Shown one piece after another: positions 11,751 through 23,182 of a stretch of 64,000 bases of DNA. The DNA comes from Mauremys mutica. Taxonomy: Eukaryota > Chordata > Testudines > Geoemydidae. The notes under the pieces are model-generated. The model worked only from the letters and a program-made list of their open reading frames with translations. It was not told the DNA's origin and ran no database searches. Both the position numbers and the translations under genes were made by a program. The stretch lies in the NCBI RefSeq assembly GCF_020497125.1, contig NC_059072.1, forward strand, positions 55,524,697 through 55,588,696, read 5' to 3'. Numbering within the stretch: position 1 is the stretch's first letter; each line of letters begins with the position of its first letter.

Positions 11751-12418
11751 CTTCTCTGCTCTCCTTTCTTCCTTGTGTCAGGATCCTGAACTCGACCATC
11801 TCATGGTCACTGCCTCCCAGGTTCCCATCCACTATTGCTTCCTCTACTATTTCTTCCCTGTTTGTGAGCAGCAGGTCAAGAAGAGCTTTTCCGCTAGTTG
11901 GTTCCTCCAGCACTTGCACCAGGAAATTGTCCCCTACACTTTCCAGAAACTTCCTGGATTGTCTGTGCACCGCTGTATTGCTCTCCCAGCAGATATCAGG
12001 GTGATTAAAGTCACCCATGAGAACCAGGGCCTGTGATCTAGCAACTTCTGTTAGTTGCTGGAAGAAAGCCTCGTCCACCTCATCCCCCTGGTCTGGTGGT
12101 CTGTAGCAGACTCCCACCACAACATTACCCTTGTTGTTCATACTTCTAAATTTAATCCAGAGACTCTCAGGTTTTTCTGCAGTTTCATACTGGAGCTCTG
12201 AGCAGTCATACTGCTCTCTTACATACAACGCAACCCCCCCACCTTTTCTGCCCTGCCTATCCTTCCTGAACAGTTTATATCCATCCATGACAGTACTCCA
12301 ATCATGTGAGTTATCCCACCAAGTCTCTGTTATTCCAGTTACATCATAATTCCTTGACTGTGCCAGGACTTCTAGTTCTCCCTGCTTGTTCCCCAGGCTT
12401 CTTGCATTTGTGTTTCAT
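11698..12418 (-). pseudogene. CR1 1 AP endonuclease part of ORF2
   Basis: Minus-strand frames contain ITETWW just upstream of the 12288 methionine, [28 protein letters not shown] and the terminal [10 protein letters not shown], which are the conserved apurinic endonuclease boxes of CR1 ORF2. A one-base frameshift near 11745 separates this frame from the RT frame ([17 protein letters not shown] continues in the other frame). The N-terminal endonuclease motif is lost with the 5' truncation at about 12418. Confidence 0.88.
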
Positions 12419-13897
12419 AACCCATTATCTTGCTATGCTTACATAAAATAATATACTTTCTTTTTACAAATATTAAGCCTACCAAAAAATGTAAAGTTAC
12501 TGAAAAATGAAGACCATTCATATACTTTTGTTTTATTTCCTCAGAGATAATCAGATATCTTTGTGCAGTGCATCTATAAGACGACCCTAATCAGATTTTA
12601 ACAGAAGACAAGTAAACTTGCCATATTAGATGTACACTGAAAAGCACTGTGTTGCTTGGGGACCATGTCTTTGTCAAGTAGTTCTGAAGCATGCCAGACA
12701 TGCAATGTTACTTTTCTGACAAACTATTTGCATCATTTGAAAACAAATTTGCATTAAAGCTGTAATACGTGTAAACTACTAATTAAAGATGAAACTTTGA
12801 GGTCATGCTATCGCTCCAATGTACTGTACAACTATTGTTTCAGGTTACTTACGGCATGCTGTAAAGTAAGCTCAGAATCGTTTGGCTAGTGCTCTCAGCT
12901 AGTCATGAGATCCTAGGGAAAAAAAGTTAATAAGGAACTCCTGGCTTCAAATAATAAATCTGAGCACTGGAAATGAGCAATTACAAAATGTGTATTTGTT
13001 CTATCTATACTGAATTAATCTGCAGGTTTACAGTTCACTGCAACAAATCTTATCAGTTCGTTAAGAATGGTGACCCACAAATAGTTTTTCATTATGTTAG
13101 GCTAGAAGAATGGTAAGTGTCTCAGTTAGAAAAAAATAATGTTGAATATTAGCATTTGATAGACATGCCTCATCTGTTAAATATGAGTAAATAGAGATTT
13201 CACTCAATTTCATAAAATCACTAGAAATGATGTCAGTGTCTAATGAGGCTCATTCTGTAATATCATAGCACCCGGTTAAACAGAGAGAGCTAATGACTAT
13301 ATTCCCACATGTCTCTTGAAACAAAAGCTCACTGTTTTAACAATTATTCTTTTGTTTTTGATATTTACATGGCAAGGATTTGTAAGCCTGTTAATAATTC
13401 CTAAATAAGTAGTAATAAAAAGAAAAGAAATAATGCAATAAAGAAAATTGGTAAATATTCCCTGGATTTCTTGATATTTAATTTCTCAGGATAAATGATA
13501 ATGCACAAAGTGCCATTAAGGGGGCATAAAAGTCCAGTTTAGGAAGACAATTGCACTATAAGCACAAGAAAACACATTTGAAGTAATTTTTAAAGTGTGC
13601 TTAATTTGCCAGTTTGTTATATAACCGATACTAGCTGCCAGTAATAAGTTTCTATTTAATATTGGAGCCTACCTAAAAGCAGCTTCCCAATAGCAGTTCA
13701 TTCCACAAACATCAGAGGGCAGCATCCAATAGGAATTCCAGTAAGATAAAGACAAATTCTTACACCTAACAGGATAAGACAGAAATAACAATCCTATAAG
13801 AAAGTTACTGGTTTTACATCAAAATGAAAAGTATTATTTTCAGCTCAACATCAGAACTGTTATTCCATGGCATAGCAGTTCCATAAAGAACACTAGC
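12419..13897. other. AT-rich sequence, no recognised feature
   Basis: No gene or repeat with recognisable ends is seen. The composition is AT-rich with short homopolymer runs. Confidence 0.45.
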
Positions 13898-13905
13898 TTA
13901 TATTG

Positions 13906-14198
13906 CAGGGGTCAGCAACTTTTCAGAAGTGGTGTGCTGAGTCTTCATTTATTCACTCTAATTTAAGGTCTCGCGTGTCAGTAATACATTTTATTGTTTT
14001 TAGAAGGTCTCTTTCCATAAGTCTATACTATATAACTAAACTATTGTATGTAAAGTAAATAAGGTTTTTAAAATGTTTAAGAAGCTTCATTTAAAATTAA
14101 ATTAAAATGCAGAGCCCTCCAGATTGCTGGCCAGGACCTGGGCAGCGTGAGTGCCACTGAAAATCAGCTCATGTGCCGTGCCATAGGTTGCCTACCCG
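13906..14198. mobile_element. hAT MITE, family A copy 1
   Basis: It starts CAGGGGTCAGCAACTTTTCA and ends TAGGTTGCCTACCCG, imperfect inverted ends of hAT type. An 8-bp duplication TTATATTG flanks it exactly at 13898-13905 and 14199-14206. The body is AT-rich and matches the element at 42839-43136 along its length. There is no ORF. Confidence 0.85.
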
Positions 14199-14271
14199 TT
14201 ATATTGTATCAAGGCTTAGATAATAAACCAGATACCTACTAGCCCCCCAAACACTAAACATACTAGCTAGA

Positions 14272-14690
14272 GCAGCGGTCCCCAAGCTTTTTCACCTTGC
14301 ACCCCTCTTATCCCTGTCTGTGCCTCTCCACTGCCCCCCGGAGCAGGGGACACAGACAGGGGTAAGGGGGCCAATGCTGGGGATTCATCAGGAGGCAGGT
14401 GCAAAGCTCCAGACACTGGGCCAGCAGCTGGAACCTCGAGTGAGGGGCCAGGAGCGGAGCCCTGGGCACGGGCCAGCAGCCAGGAGCAGAGCCTCAAGTG
14501 CAGGGTTGCAGCTGGGACCCTTGGTGGGGGGGACTGGCAACTGGGGCCAGGAGCAGGAGTGGAGCACGGTGGCACTCCCTCCCTGCCCCCCCCCGTGGGG
14601 GCCATTCCAGGCCCAGCCATGCCCCACCGCAAATATTCCTTTATGCCTCCCTAAGGGGGCACATCCCACACATTGGGGACCCCACAGAGG
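14272..14690. mobile_element. GC-rich hAT-like MITE, family B copy 1
   Basis: The left end CAGCGGTCCCCAAGC and right end ATTGGGGACC are inverted. The segment GCCTCCCTAAGGGGGCACATCCCACA near the right end is the reverse complement of the left end of the element at 33746-34193, so the two are the same family in opposite orientations. The core is GC-rich. No clean 8-bp duplication is found, so the exact borders are uncertain. Confidence 0.6.
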
Positions 14691-14699
14691 TACATCTTT

Positions 14700-15299
14700 A
14701 AGAAAGTATTGGGCACCATCAGCAATGTCCAAGAACAATTCTATTATGAGAAGTCCAGTCCCCACTCTTGCTCTCCCTTTCCCGCACCCCACCATCACCT
14801 CCAGATGCCAGGAAGGTAAAGGAGGCTGGGCTTTTTACCAGGCTTCTGCCCTAGTCTCTTCTTGGGGCTCTCTTTGGATATTAGCCTGTAGTTTATACGC
14901 ATCATACTTTTGAAATGCTTCACCTGTAAAGGCTGGCAAGGAGGGAAGCTCTATTTTTTCACCCCACCTTTAATACTTTCTACTCTTGTAAGGAGGGAGG
15001 ATTTCTGTGACTGCATATGTCCTCTCCACATGCACATATTATTTATTGGATTTTTCTCCCTGGTACTATTTCCAGTGCTTGCTTCTACTGTTCCTCAGTT
15101 CTTTTTAAAGCAACAGAAGCATGAAATTGACATTTTCATTGCTGCCCACAGAGTTTTCAGTAACAGCAGTGAAACTGACCAGTCTAATTTCATACTGCTT
15201 ACCAAAGCTGTAAGCAGCAGAATTGTTTGCTATGGATAAGTGAGGAATATAATACATAGGTTTAGTAGTCGTTTTTGCCACCCCAAGAACTAGATTTTT
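14700..15299. other. No recognised feature
   Basis: Mixed composition. Short frames are present but none has recognisable content. Confidence 0.4.
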
Positions 15300-15306
15300 T
15301 TAAATG

Positions 15307-15389
15307 AAAACGTCTGTTAGTCTATAAGGTGCCACAGGATTCTTTGCTGCTTCTACAGAACCAGACTAACACGGCTACCCCTCTGATAC
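15307..15389 (-). mobile_element. Short Penelope-tail-like insertion
   Basis: It contains GTCTGTTAGTCTATAAGGTGCC and ends AGACTAACACGGCTACCCCT, the reverse complement of the element seen at 28384, 50674 and 52303. A 7-bp duplication TTAAATG flanks it (15300-15306 and 15390-15396). I associate this sequence with the termini of turtle Penelope-like elements; that identity is from memory. Confidence 0.7.
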
Positions 15390-15573
15390 TTAAATGTTGC
15401 AGAAATTGATGGTATAGGTTCCCTCATGGCCCAGAGCAAGCTTTTAATTTGCCATGGGCAAGTGGGATATTTTTATTAGAATCAGAGGGTATCTTGTAAA
15501 TACTGGTTCTCTTGTGACCCAAGGAGCAAGATGAACTTCCATTTAAGTATTCTCACGAATTTTCTTTTTCTAA

Positions 15574-15665
15574 GGCCTTGTCTAGTCTAGAAAAATAAAT
15601 GCTTTCTATACAAAAAACCTGTTCACTAAACTAACAGGCTTCAAAGCCCTAGTGTAGATGAGGCC
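15574..15665. mobile_element. Short Harbinger-type MITE remnant
   Basis: The segment begins GGCCTTGTCTAG and ends CTAGTGTAGATGAGGCC, inverted ends that resemble those of the Harbinger elements in this window (GGCCTTATCTACAC). TAA precedes the left end, but the right flank is ACT, so a duplication is not confirmed. Confidence 0.45.
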
Positions 15666-16221
15666 ACTAGTATTTCACCATAACATATGCTAGCTCTTCA
15701 ACCTGTTAAAAAATAAGTGTTTTTTCCTCTAGACAGCCTAAATCAGTCCTAAATTAGAACAGCTTTTTAAATGTAATCTTTTTTAAATAACATTTTGTCT
15801 GTTTAAATGTCATTCCTGTCCACCTAAAAACCTTCATTTAATATTAGAATCTAACAGGTTTACACAAAGTTATTTTCATAGACAATGGTAAGATATGACA
15901 TGGCAGAACCATATTTCTTTGTAGTCACATTTCTAGTGCTGTGCAGTGTCATCATAACCATCTTTGGCAAGTTTTCCTCATTCATATTAATGACGTGCAA
16001 TAATGACCTCTACTAGATTAAGAACTGAAATAGCAGGTTCTATTGTTGCCCTACCCACTTTTACACAGTAGTAGGCAAGTAATGATTAGGGAAAGCTTTT
16101 TAAATGCATGTTCAAAGGCCTATGTGAGCAAACCAACCTCAAAATTTCACTTAAAGACATTTTAAAAGGATAAATTTGAGGACCCTAAAGTGCAGATATA
16201 CTCTGAAGTAACCTCCTATGC
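15666..16221. other. No recognised feature
   Basis: AT-rich, without coding or repeat signals that I can name. Confidence 0.4.
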
Positions 16222-17295
16222 CCCATTTTCCCAGGGCAATAACTAGGATGGGGCAAGATGAGCAGCTGCCTAGGACACGGAGCTGGCAGGGGCACAAAAA
16301 TGGGGCAGTGCAGGATTGGGCTCAACACCACTGGCCGGAGTCCAAGACATAGTTTTTGGGGGTGGGATGTGGCATTGCTCCTCCCCCTAAATAGAGGCAT
16401 GGGACAGGAGCTGCCGGCATGAAGCTGCTTCTCCTGGCAATGGTACCGCTGCAGCTGGATGCCATCTCCTGAATCCTAGTGCCTTCTACATGTGCTGGGC
16501 TCCCTATTTGGCCTCCATCCTGTTTTCTGTACATCCATAAGTGCCCACGGAGGGAGGAAGCAGAGCAAGGGAGGCAGGGTGTAACCATAGGGGTTGCAAT
16601 ATGCTCACAGCCTTGCTTTCCGGAGCTGGCAGGAATGAGTCCAGTTGAATGAGTTCCTGGGCTCATCACTGGGCTCAGATGGCTGAGTTCAGAGCTCAGG
16701 CTGTGTGACTGCAAGCCCAGCAGCCATGGGGCTGGAGCGGGGCAGCAAAGGAGAGCAAGGGGCTGATCTGCTCTATGCACAGGGAGCAGGGGAGAGTGAC
16801 CCGGCTGCAATGGCAGGTCCCCAGATGGCAACCGGAGTGTGACCAGGCTGCTGAGAGGCAGGTGCCCAAGCGGAACATCTCATGGCAGCCAGACTTCACA
16901 GGCAGGGGCTGGCTCCAGGAGGTGTCACAAGTCAGCACCAAGCTCCTTCACGGCGGACGCAAGAGCATGTCGGGGCACAGCTTGGAGCTGTAATGCCCAC
17001 CCTGCCTGGGGAGTGTCCAGCCGTACAGGAGAGCACAGAGAGCCACGGGCCCAAGTGGCTCCCACCAGCTTCCCATCTGCTGGCTCCTCGCAGGAGACGA
17101 TAGTTTTCTAACTGAGGGGTGCATTCCCCTAGGGAGGCACACCCTGCAGTTTAAAAACCTCTGTGCTAAATGGGAGGCAGAAATCTGGGGAGGGGGCACA
17201 TGACACCATGTCATCCCCCACGCCACCCACCCACAGCCTCTAGAGAGTGCAAATATGACTGCTCACCCTGGGCACTAAAATGCTTAGCTTCGGCT
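16222..17295. mobile_element. GC-rich repetitive segment, probable nonautonomous element
   Basis: The block has abrupt GC-rich borders against AT-rich flanks and weakly inverted ends (GGGGCAAGATGAGCAGCTGCCTAGG near 16252 and TGCTCACCCTGGGCACTAAAATG near 17260). The segment CAGTTTAAAAACCTCTG near 17149 looks like a hAT end, suggesting a second element inside. Frames of 70-170 residues on both strands have no recognisable content. I treat the whole as a transposon-derived composite; borders are approximate. Confidence 0.35.
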
Positions 17296-17732
17296 CTGAG
17301 TTTTCCTAACTGGAATGTGGTGGTAACAATACCTACCCTCCTTTGAGCTCTATGGATGAAAAGCACTTTGGGGGAAGGAGCGGGGGGAGAGAAAGTATGT
17401 TTTTGACTAAGTGTAAAAGAAGAAAATCACATAGAGTTATAGTACTAATAATACTTGCCTTATTTTGATTACTACAGTGATTTGGGGTTTGTTTTTTTGC
17501 TTACAGACTCAAGGGCTTCTAGGCTATAAGACTAAATTTTCATTTTCCAGGTTGAATCTGAAGTTGAGTTCTTTCCTGCTTGTACTGCATAAGCACTACA
17601 GATTTTTCAATAGGACTTAAACAAAATCTGTTGATACCAAAGGCAAGGGACAAAAATCATTTTATCATCACCATTAAGCTTCTTTTAGTATTTGTAGTAG
17701 AAGCTTTTGTCAAAGTAGAAAGCAGATGGGGG

Positions 17733-18046
17733 GAGGGATAGCTCAGTGGTTTGAGCATTGGCCTGCTAAACCCAGGGTTGTGAGTTCAATCCTTGAGGGG
17801 GCCATTTAGGGAACTGGGGCAAAAATCTGTCTGGGGATTGGTCCTGCTTTGAGCAGGGGGTTGAACTAGATGACCTTCTGAGGTCCCTTCCAACCCTAAT
17901 CTTCTATGAGGGTTGTGAGTTCAATCCTTGAGGGGGCCATTTAGGGAACTGGGGCAAAAATCTGTCTGGGGATTGGTCCTGCTTTGAGCAGGAGGCTGGA
18001 CTAGATGACCTCCTGAGGTCCCTTCCAACCCTGATATTCTATTAAG
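17733..18046 (+). mobile_element. tRNA-derived SINE with duplicated 3' half
   Basis: The head is tRNA-like: GGGATAGCTCAGTGGTTTGAGC (A box) and GGTTGTGAGTTCAATCC (B box), then a CR1-like tail GGTCCCTTCCAACCCT. After the first copy (ending near 17907) a second copy restarts in the B box at about 17909 (GGTTGTGAGTTCAATCC) and runs through the tail to about 18043. The second copy has no A box. The near identity of the overlap suggests a recent partial tandem duplication or SINE dimer. Confidence 0.85.
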
Positions 18047-18116
18047 TGGTCACTTTTCTGACTATAAACTGTGCTTTAAATGCCTTAAAATTGTTAGTGC
18101 AAAGTTAAATACTACA

Positions 18117-18893
18117 TGTCATAAATAAACAGATCAGGGTTAAGGTCTCTTTTACCTGTAAAGGGTTAACAAGCTCAGTAATCTGATGAACACCTGACCA
18201 GAGGACCAATCAAGGGACAAGATAATTTCAAATCTCTGTGGAGGGAAGTCTTTGTCTGTTTTTCTTTGTTTGGAGTTAGTCTCTTTTTGGATTTAAGAGA
18301 GGCCAGTCATATCCTTCAAGTTCTCCAAGTTTCCTGAAATAGCCTCTTCTATTCAATATAGTGAGTATTAGTTAAAAAGGCAGATTAGTCTTTTGAGTTG
18401 CTTTCTGTATTTGCAATTGTGTGTTTGCTGGAAAAATTCTTTATTTCTGTTTGCTGTTACTGATTATTCTGAGGAGGAGGGAGGGGGAAGTCTCTCCAGG
18501 TTTATAAGTCAGACCCTGTGATATTTTTCCATCCTGGTATTACAGAGATAGTGTACTTTCTTTCTTTTTAATAAAATCTTTTCTTTTTAGAACTTGATTG
18601 ATTTCTTCCCTTGTTTGGATTTTCAGGGGAAGGGGAGGGGGGAAAAGTGAATCCCTCTTTGTTTTGATTCAAGGAATTTGAATCCAGGTATCTCTCCTAA
18701 GCATTAGGAGAGGGGAGGGGGGAAAATGGTTGTTTCCCTTTGTGTTGAGATTCAAGTTTGAATCTGTGGTCCCCAGGGAGAGTTTTGGGGGAACAGGGAG
18801 TGTGTCAAACACTTAAAACTTGACTGGTGGCAGCAAGAACCAGATCTAAACCAGGATTTTAGTTTAGAGACAAAATCATCTTTGTACCTTAGT
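18117..18893 (+). mobile_element. Solo LTR or LTR relic of a retroviral-type element
   Basis: It starts TGTCATAAATAAACAG and includes CCTGTAAAGGGTTAAC, features I recall from turtle retroviral LTRs. A polyadenylation-like AATAAAATC occurs at about 18570. It ends in a GGTGGCAG-containing segment like a primer-binding-site neighbourhood. No internal genes follow. No convincing flanking duplication is found, so the 3' border is approximate. Confidence 0.5.
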
Positions 18894-18905
18894 CAATTAC
18901 TGCAC

Positions 18906-19564
18906 ATATTCAAATGTAAAGAAGCTACATACAATATGCAGGAGAACATGTCTTACCTGTTAATTTCTTCTCAGATAAAAAGTGTCTGCCAGTCAGATCA
19001 ATAATTCCACCTCCCCTTCTCATGTATACCAACAGAAATTGCAACAAAACTGTAAATCTCAGAAGAGACAGAGGAAGGCCCATTCATCCAATGTTCCTGA
19101 CAGAATTATTTCAAAGTTTATTCAATTGACATACTACATAAAATGCATGTAACCATGACGACCAAAAATTAGGCTAATGTAAGCATGAGCTCTCAGGTCT
19201 GAAGGATAGCAAAATCTTTTTTTAAACACACATCTACCTACTATAATGAGTGTACCAAATTGGCAGACATGCATTAACTAGAAAAAGGAAACATAAGAAA
19301 TAATCTCATGTCATATCAAAAGGATGTCCAATCATCACCATAGGGAAGTTGCTGAAAGTAAAAAAATTGGAGGCAGACAGCATTTAGACAAAATTAAATA
19401 GTCCTATATTTTTGCTTTTTATTGTCAACCATTTCCTAGAGCTTGCAGATATGGTCTTCAGAAAGCCAGAGGAGACCAGATCAGTATATTCAACCTGTAC
19501 TTGCACTAAGACTTTTGAATAGTCATTTTAAAAGCTTTTTCTGTACTGCAATGAAGTACTTATT
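18906..19564. other. Unique-looking AT-rich sequence, possible 3' UTR
   Basis: No repeat is recognised. On the minus strand an AATAAA occurs at 19418-19423, about 145 bases beyond the stop of the candidate exon at 19565-19718, consistent with a 3' UTR on that strand. Confidence 0.35.
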
Positions 19565-19718
19565 TTACACATTTCTTCCACTGATGCGCTGTGCCGTGAC
19601 CATCAAAGCCTTCATGGAATTGGCTTTAGTTCCCTGAGGAAGTGATGAATCATTTTTCTTGAAAGACAAGAACATTTCTTTACACATCTGATTCCAGCAA
19701 TCTTGTTGTCTCCGAACT
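19565..19718 (-). CDS. Candidate 3'-terminal coding exon, unrecognised gene
   Basis: On the minus strand a pyrimidine-rich tract ends TTTGTGTTTCACCCAG (splice-acceptor-like, AG at 19719-19720). It opens a frame of 50 residues to a TAA stop at 19565-19567, beginning VRRQQDCWNQMCKEMFLSFK and ending VTAQRISGRNV. The content is lysine- and serine-rich and does not look like a transposon protein. An AATAAA lies 145 bases downstream. I do not recognise the protein. It is on the same strand as GXYLT1 but does not resemble the GXYLT1 sequence I remember, so it may be another gene, an alternative terminal exon or chance. Confidence 0.3.
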
Positions 19719-19723
19719 CTGGG

Positions 19724-20278
19724 TGAAACACAAAGAGGACAGAATATTTCCAGTATGGTTCAGTACTCATGTAAGTCCAATATTCAGTTTCTTCCAGGAT
19801 ACTGCTTCACTGTCTAAAATGCTTGTGCAGATAGATACACTTTGTTATAAAAAAGGTGCTTTGTAAGGGTATGATTTAAAAGCTAAGATTCCCCCCTTGA
19901 TGCACCAGCAATTCTATATTTTCTGCAGTACTGTATCTTTGATTTTGAGTCCTTCCTGAAGATTAAAGCAACACCACAGAATCTATATAATTTATTTCAA
20001 CCAGTTTGACAGATAGCTCTTGAGGTAGAACTGGGTCCCAGTATAATAGGTTTTTCCTTAATCAGGAGAGACAGTGGTGCTGGCATCAAAATCTCTATAC
20101 TATTGGAATAGCTTTGCTTCTTCACTCAACATGGAGCAATTAGTATTACACATATATTATCTTCATCTTCTCAACAAGAGGCATTTGTGGATAGGCTGCT
20201 GAAAACAACATGAGAAGATCATATGGATGCCCTCTCATTTGCCAAAAAAAGTGAGTCTACTAGGTGATGTCTCCATTT
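19724..20278. other. No recognised feature
   Basis: AT-rich with no repeat ends identified. Confidence 0.4.
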
Positions 20279-20286
20279 ACTTATCA

Positions 20287-20546
20287 CAGGGATCAGCAAC
20301 TTTTGGCCCGCGGCCCGCCAGGGCTGGGCCAGTTTGTTTACCTGCCACAGCCGCAGGTTCGGCCGATCGCTGCTCCAGGCCAATTGGGGTGGCAGGAAGC
20401 GGCAGCCAACACATCTTTTGGCCCGCGCCGCTTCCTGCAGCCCCCATTGGCCTGGGACAGCAAACCGCAGCCAGTGGGAGCCACGATCAGCCAAACCTGT
20501 GGACGTGGCAGGTAAACAAACTGGCCCGACCCACCAGAGATTGCCG
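20287..20546. mobile_element. hAT MITE, family C
   Basis: It starts CAGGGATCAGCAACTTTTGG and has a palindromic GC-rich body: AGTTTGTTTACCTGCCAC near 20330 is mirrored by GTGGCAGGTAAACAAACTGG near 20505. Flanking 8-mers ACTTATCA (20279-20286) and ATTTATCA (20547-20554) differ at one base and are a probable hAT target duplication. No transposase is present; the open frames are by-products of the palindrome. Confidence 0.75.
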
Positions 20547-20567
20547 ATTTATCAGATGGTTAAATAC

Positions 20568-22735
20568 TAGGGCTATCAATTAATTGTAGTTAACACAAGC
20601 AATTAACACAAAACAAATTAACACTTTTTTCAACAAGCATTAAATCGCACCCCTGTATTTTGACCCACTTCATTTACTGTATTTCATCGCTTGGTGGACA
20701 TTGGCACAGTTCTACTGTGTTCTCATGATCTGGAGTGATTAAGTATCAGAAAAAGTTAATGGAGCAATGTAGTAAGAGTTCAGGTCTTTTGAAAGGGAAG
20801 TTTATTTTTTTTAAAACTTCCGGATGGTTATCTGGATTTTAAAAAAAAAAAAGGACTTATCTGTAGCTATTGCAATGCTGAGTTCTAATACCATCTAAGT
20901 ACTTCAAGTCTGCAGTACCAACTATGTGCTAAACATGCTTTCGTCTTCAGGTTTTGTGCTACAGAAAACCCACCGACAGCAAATGAACCCCAACATCTGC
21001 AAAAGAGTATGCTTACAGAGTTTCAGAATCGCTACAAGCCCATGGATCAAATAAAGTACAGTAGCTTAACCAATGCTATTGCAAAGTGGATAGCTATGGA
21101 CTGCAGCCCACTCAACATTGTAAACGACAGAGGGCTAAGAGATGATATTCAAATTGCATCTTCCAAATCAGCCATATACTTTGCCCTCCCTAGGAATACA
21201 TGACCTATATCACAACGAGAATACTGTAAAGTTGGAGTTTCTGAAAAATAAACTAGCTGTTGCTTTGACTGGTGATCACTGGACATCCTTGAGCAATCAC
21301 AGCTATCTTGGAGTTGATTGATTACTGCATGGACACAGCAGTCATTTGCTTTAAAGGTAACACTTAGTACTGAAAGACAGGGCACGTAATTGATAGCAGC
21401 AGTCATTTGCCTTTTGAACACATGGCATGCATTGCTCACAGTCTGCAGTGATGCATTACAGTGGTGCTCGGTGATGGTGGTTTTGAAAATGTGTTGGCAA
21501 AATACAGAAAACTTGTGGGCCATTTCAAACACAGAGCTAGGAATACAACAAGCTGCAAATGGATAGAAACAAGAACCTCCTCTACAAGATTTTTCAACCA
21601 GATGGAACTCCGCATTGAGTATGGTTCAGCACTTGCTTTGCAATAAAGTCGCTACCAAGGCCACCTTAGCTCTTCAAAAACAATCTATCAGTACCAACAA
21701 GGATTTTGAAAAACTGTCAAGAGCTAGAAACACTGCTTGAGCCCTGCAGATCTGTAACTGAACTCCTTGGGGGAGAATATTGTCTCCTGCTCCGTAGTTT
21801 TACTTGCATTCTGCCATATATTTCGTGTTATGGCAGTCTCGGATGATGACCCAGCATGTGTTGTTCGATTTAAGAACACTTTCACTGCACATTTGACAAA
21901 ACACAAAGGTGGTACTAATATGAGATTTGTAAAGATAGATACAGCACTCAATGCAAGGTTTAAGAATCAGAATCTGCCTTCCAAAACCTTAAAAGAGCAA
22001 CACCCCAATGTGGAAACTAAGTATTATATCCCGCACAGAAGGTGTGTGTTTTTGTTTTTTGGGGTGGGTCACATACTCTAAACGATTAAAATGAGTGTTT
22101 GCTGGTCCACACTGCTTTGCATCATTATTAAGCAGAACCTATCATCATCTTGGAAGCATGTCCTCTGGAATGGTGGTCGAATCATGAAGGGAAGTATGAA
22201 TGTTTAGCATACCTGGTACGTAAATACCTTGCAATGCCAGCTACAACAGTGTCACTCGAATGCCCATTCTCACTTTCAGGTGTCATTGTAAATAAAAAGC
22301 AGGCAACATTATCTCCCATAAATGTAAACATACTTGTTTGTCTTAGTGACTGGCTGAACAGGTAGGACCAAGTGGACTTGTCGGCTCTAAAGTTTTACAT
22401 GGTTTTATTTTTTGAATGCAGTTATGCAAAAAAAAATAATTCTACATTTTAAGTTGTACTTTCACAATAAAGAGATAGCACTACAGTACTTGTATGAGGT
22501 GAAAAGAAAAATAGTATTTTTATTTTTTACAGTGCAAATATTTCGTCAAAAATAAAGTGAGCACTGTACACTTTCTATTCTGTCTCATAATTTAAATCAA
22601 TATATTTGAAAATGTAGAAAACATCCAATGTTTAAATAAATGGTATTCTATTGTTTAACAGTGGACTTAAAATGGTGATTAATTGCGACTTTTTAAAATC
22701 TTGTGATTAATCACAATTGTTTTAATCATTTGAGC
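20568..22735 (+). mobile_element. Autonomous hAT transposon, decayed
   Basis: Outer sequence reads GGGCTATCAATTAATTGTAG at the left and GTGATTAATCACAATTG near the right end, the imperfect inverted ends of a hAT family. Between them lies a broken transposase on the plus strand. The right border and target duplication are not resolved. It adjoins the family C MITE to the left. Confidence 0.65.
20940..22365 (+). pseudogene. hAT transposase relic
   Basis: Plus-strand segments read in order: ITNAIAKWIAMD-type sequence (21050-21110, LTNAIAKWIAMDCSPLNIV), then LTGDHWTSLSNHSYLGVD at about 21252-21320, which carries the first catalytic Asp region, and finally the C-terminal dimerisation region LVRKYLAMPATTVSLECPFS with PINVNILVCLSDWL at 22210-22355. 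These match the ZBED/Charlie-like hAT layout. Many frameshifts and stops (for example TGA at about 21318) show it is long dead. Expected length for the family is about 600-700 residues; less than half is readable. Confidence 0.75.
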
Positions 22736-23182
22736 AGAGATGTATTTAACAGGGCTGTCAGATTTCACTCCTCTGATGAGCAATCCTGCTGCAAAATCAG
22801 GCCATTGTTACACTGAGGCCTTATCTACACCACACAGTTTTGTAGATGCAAGTTACACCAACAATCAAAAACCAGTATAATTATATCGCTTGTGCACATT
22901 CACACAACGCTCCTTCTGTCGGCAGAGCGCATACAAAGTTGGTGCTCTAGCACCGACAGTGAGAACAGTGCACTGTGGGTAGCTATCCCACTGTGCTACT
23001 CACTACTTTCTGCAGCTACAAGTTGTGGGAAGGCAGAGTGGATCTCAATGCATCATGGGTGCAGGCTCAACGTCCCATGATGCAGTTTTTTCCGTCCTAT
23101 CATTCCATTGGCTTCCAACTGCATTTCATGGCATTTTTCAATGACTCCTGTTTACTGTGTGCAGGTCATCTGTCTGAAAGGA

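Larger units (their letters stand above)
9580..12418 (-). mobile_element. CR1 LINE 1, 5'-truncated, nearly intact ORF2
   Basis: The 3' end is the diagnostic CR1 tail, seen on the plus strand as CATAGAATCATAGAATCTCAGG followed by GGTTGGAAGGGACCTCAGGAGG at 9580-9623. The minus strand then carries ORF2 with reverse transcriptase and an AP endonuclease. ORF1 and the 5' UTR are missing, the usual outcome of incomplete target-primed reverse transcription. It inserted about 50 bp from the 5' end of DIRS 1. Low decay suggests a young insertion compared with the CR1 at 27.3 kb. Confidence 0.9.

Noticed and set aside
17741..17815. Possible functional tRNA gene
   Set aside because: A and B boxes are present, but the sequence continues into a CR1-like tail and recurs at 26798 and 49876; it is a SINE head without a proper acceptor stem.
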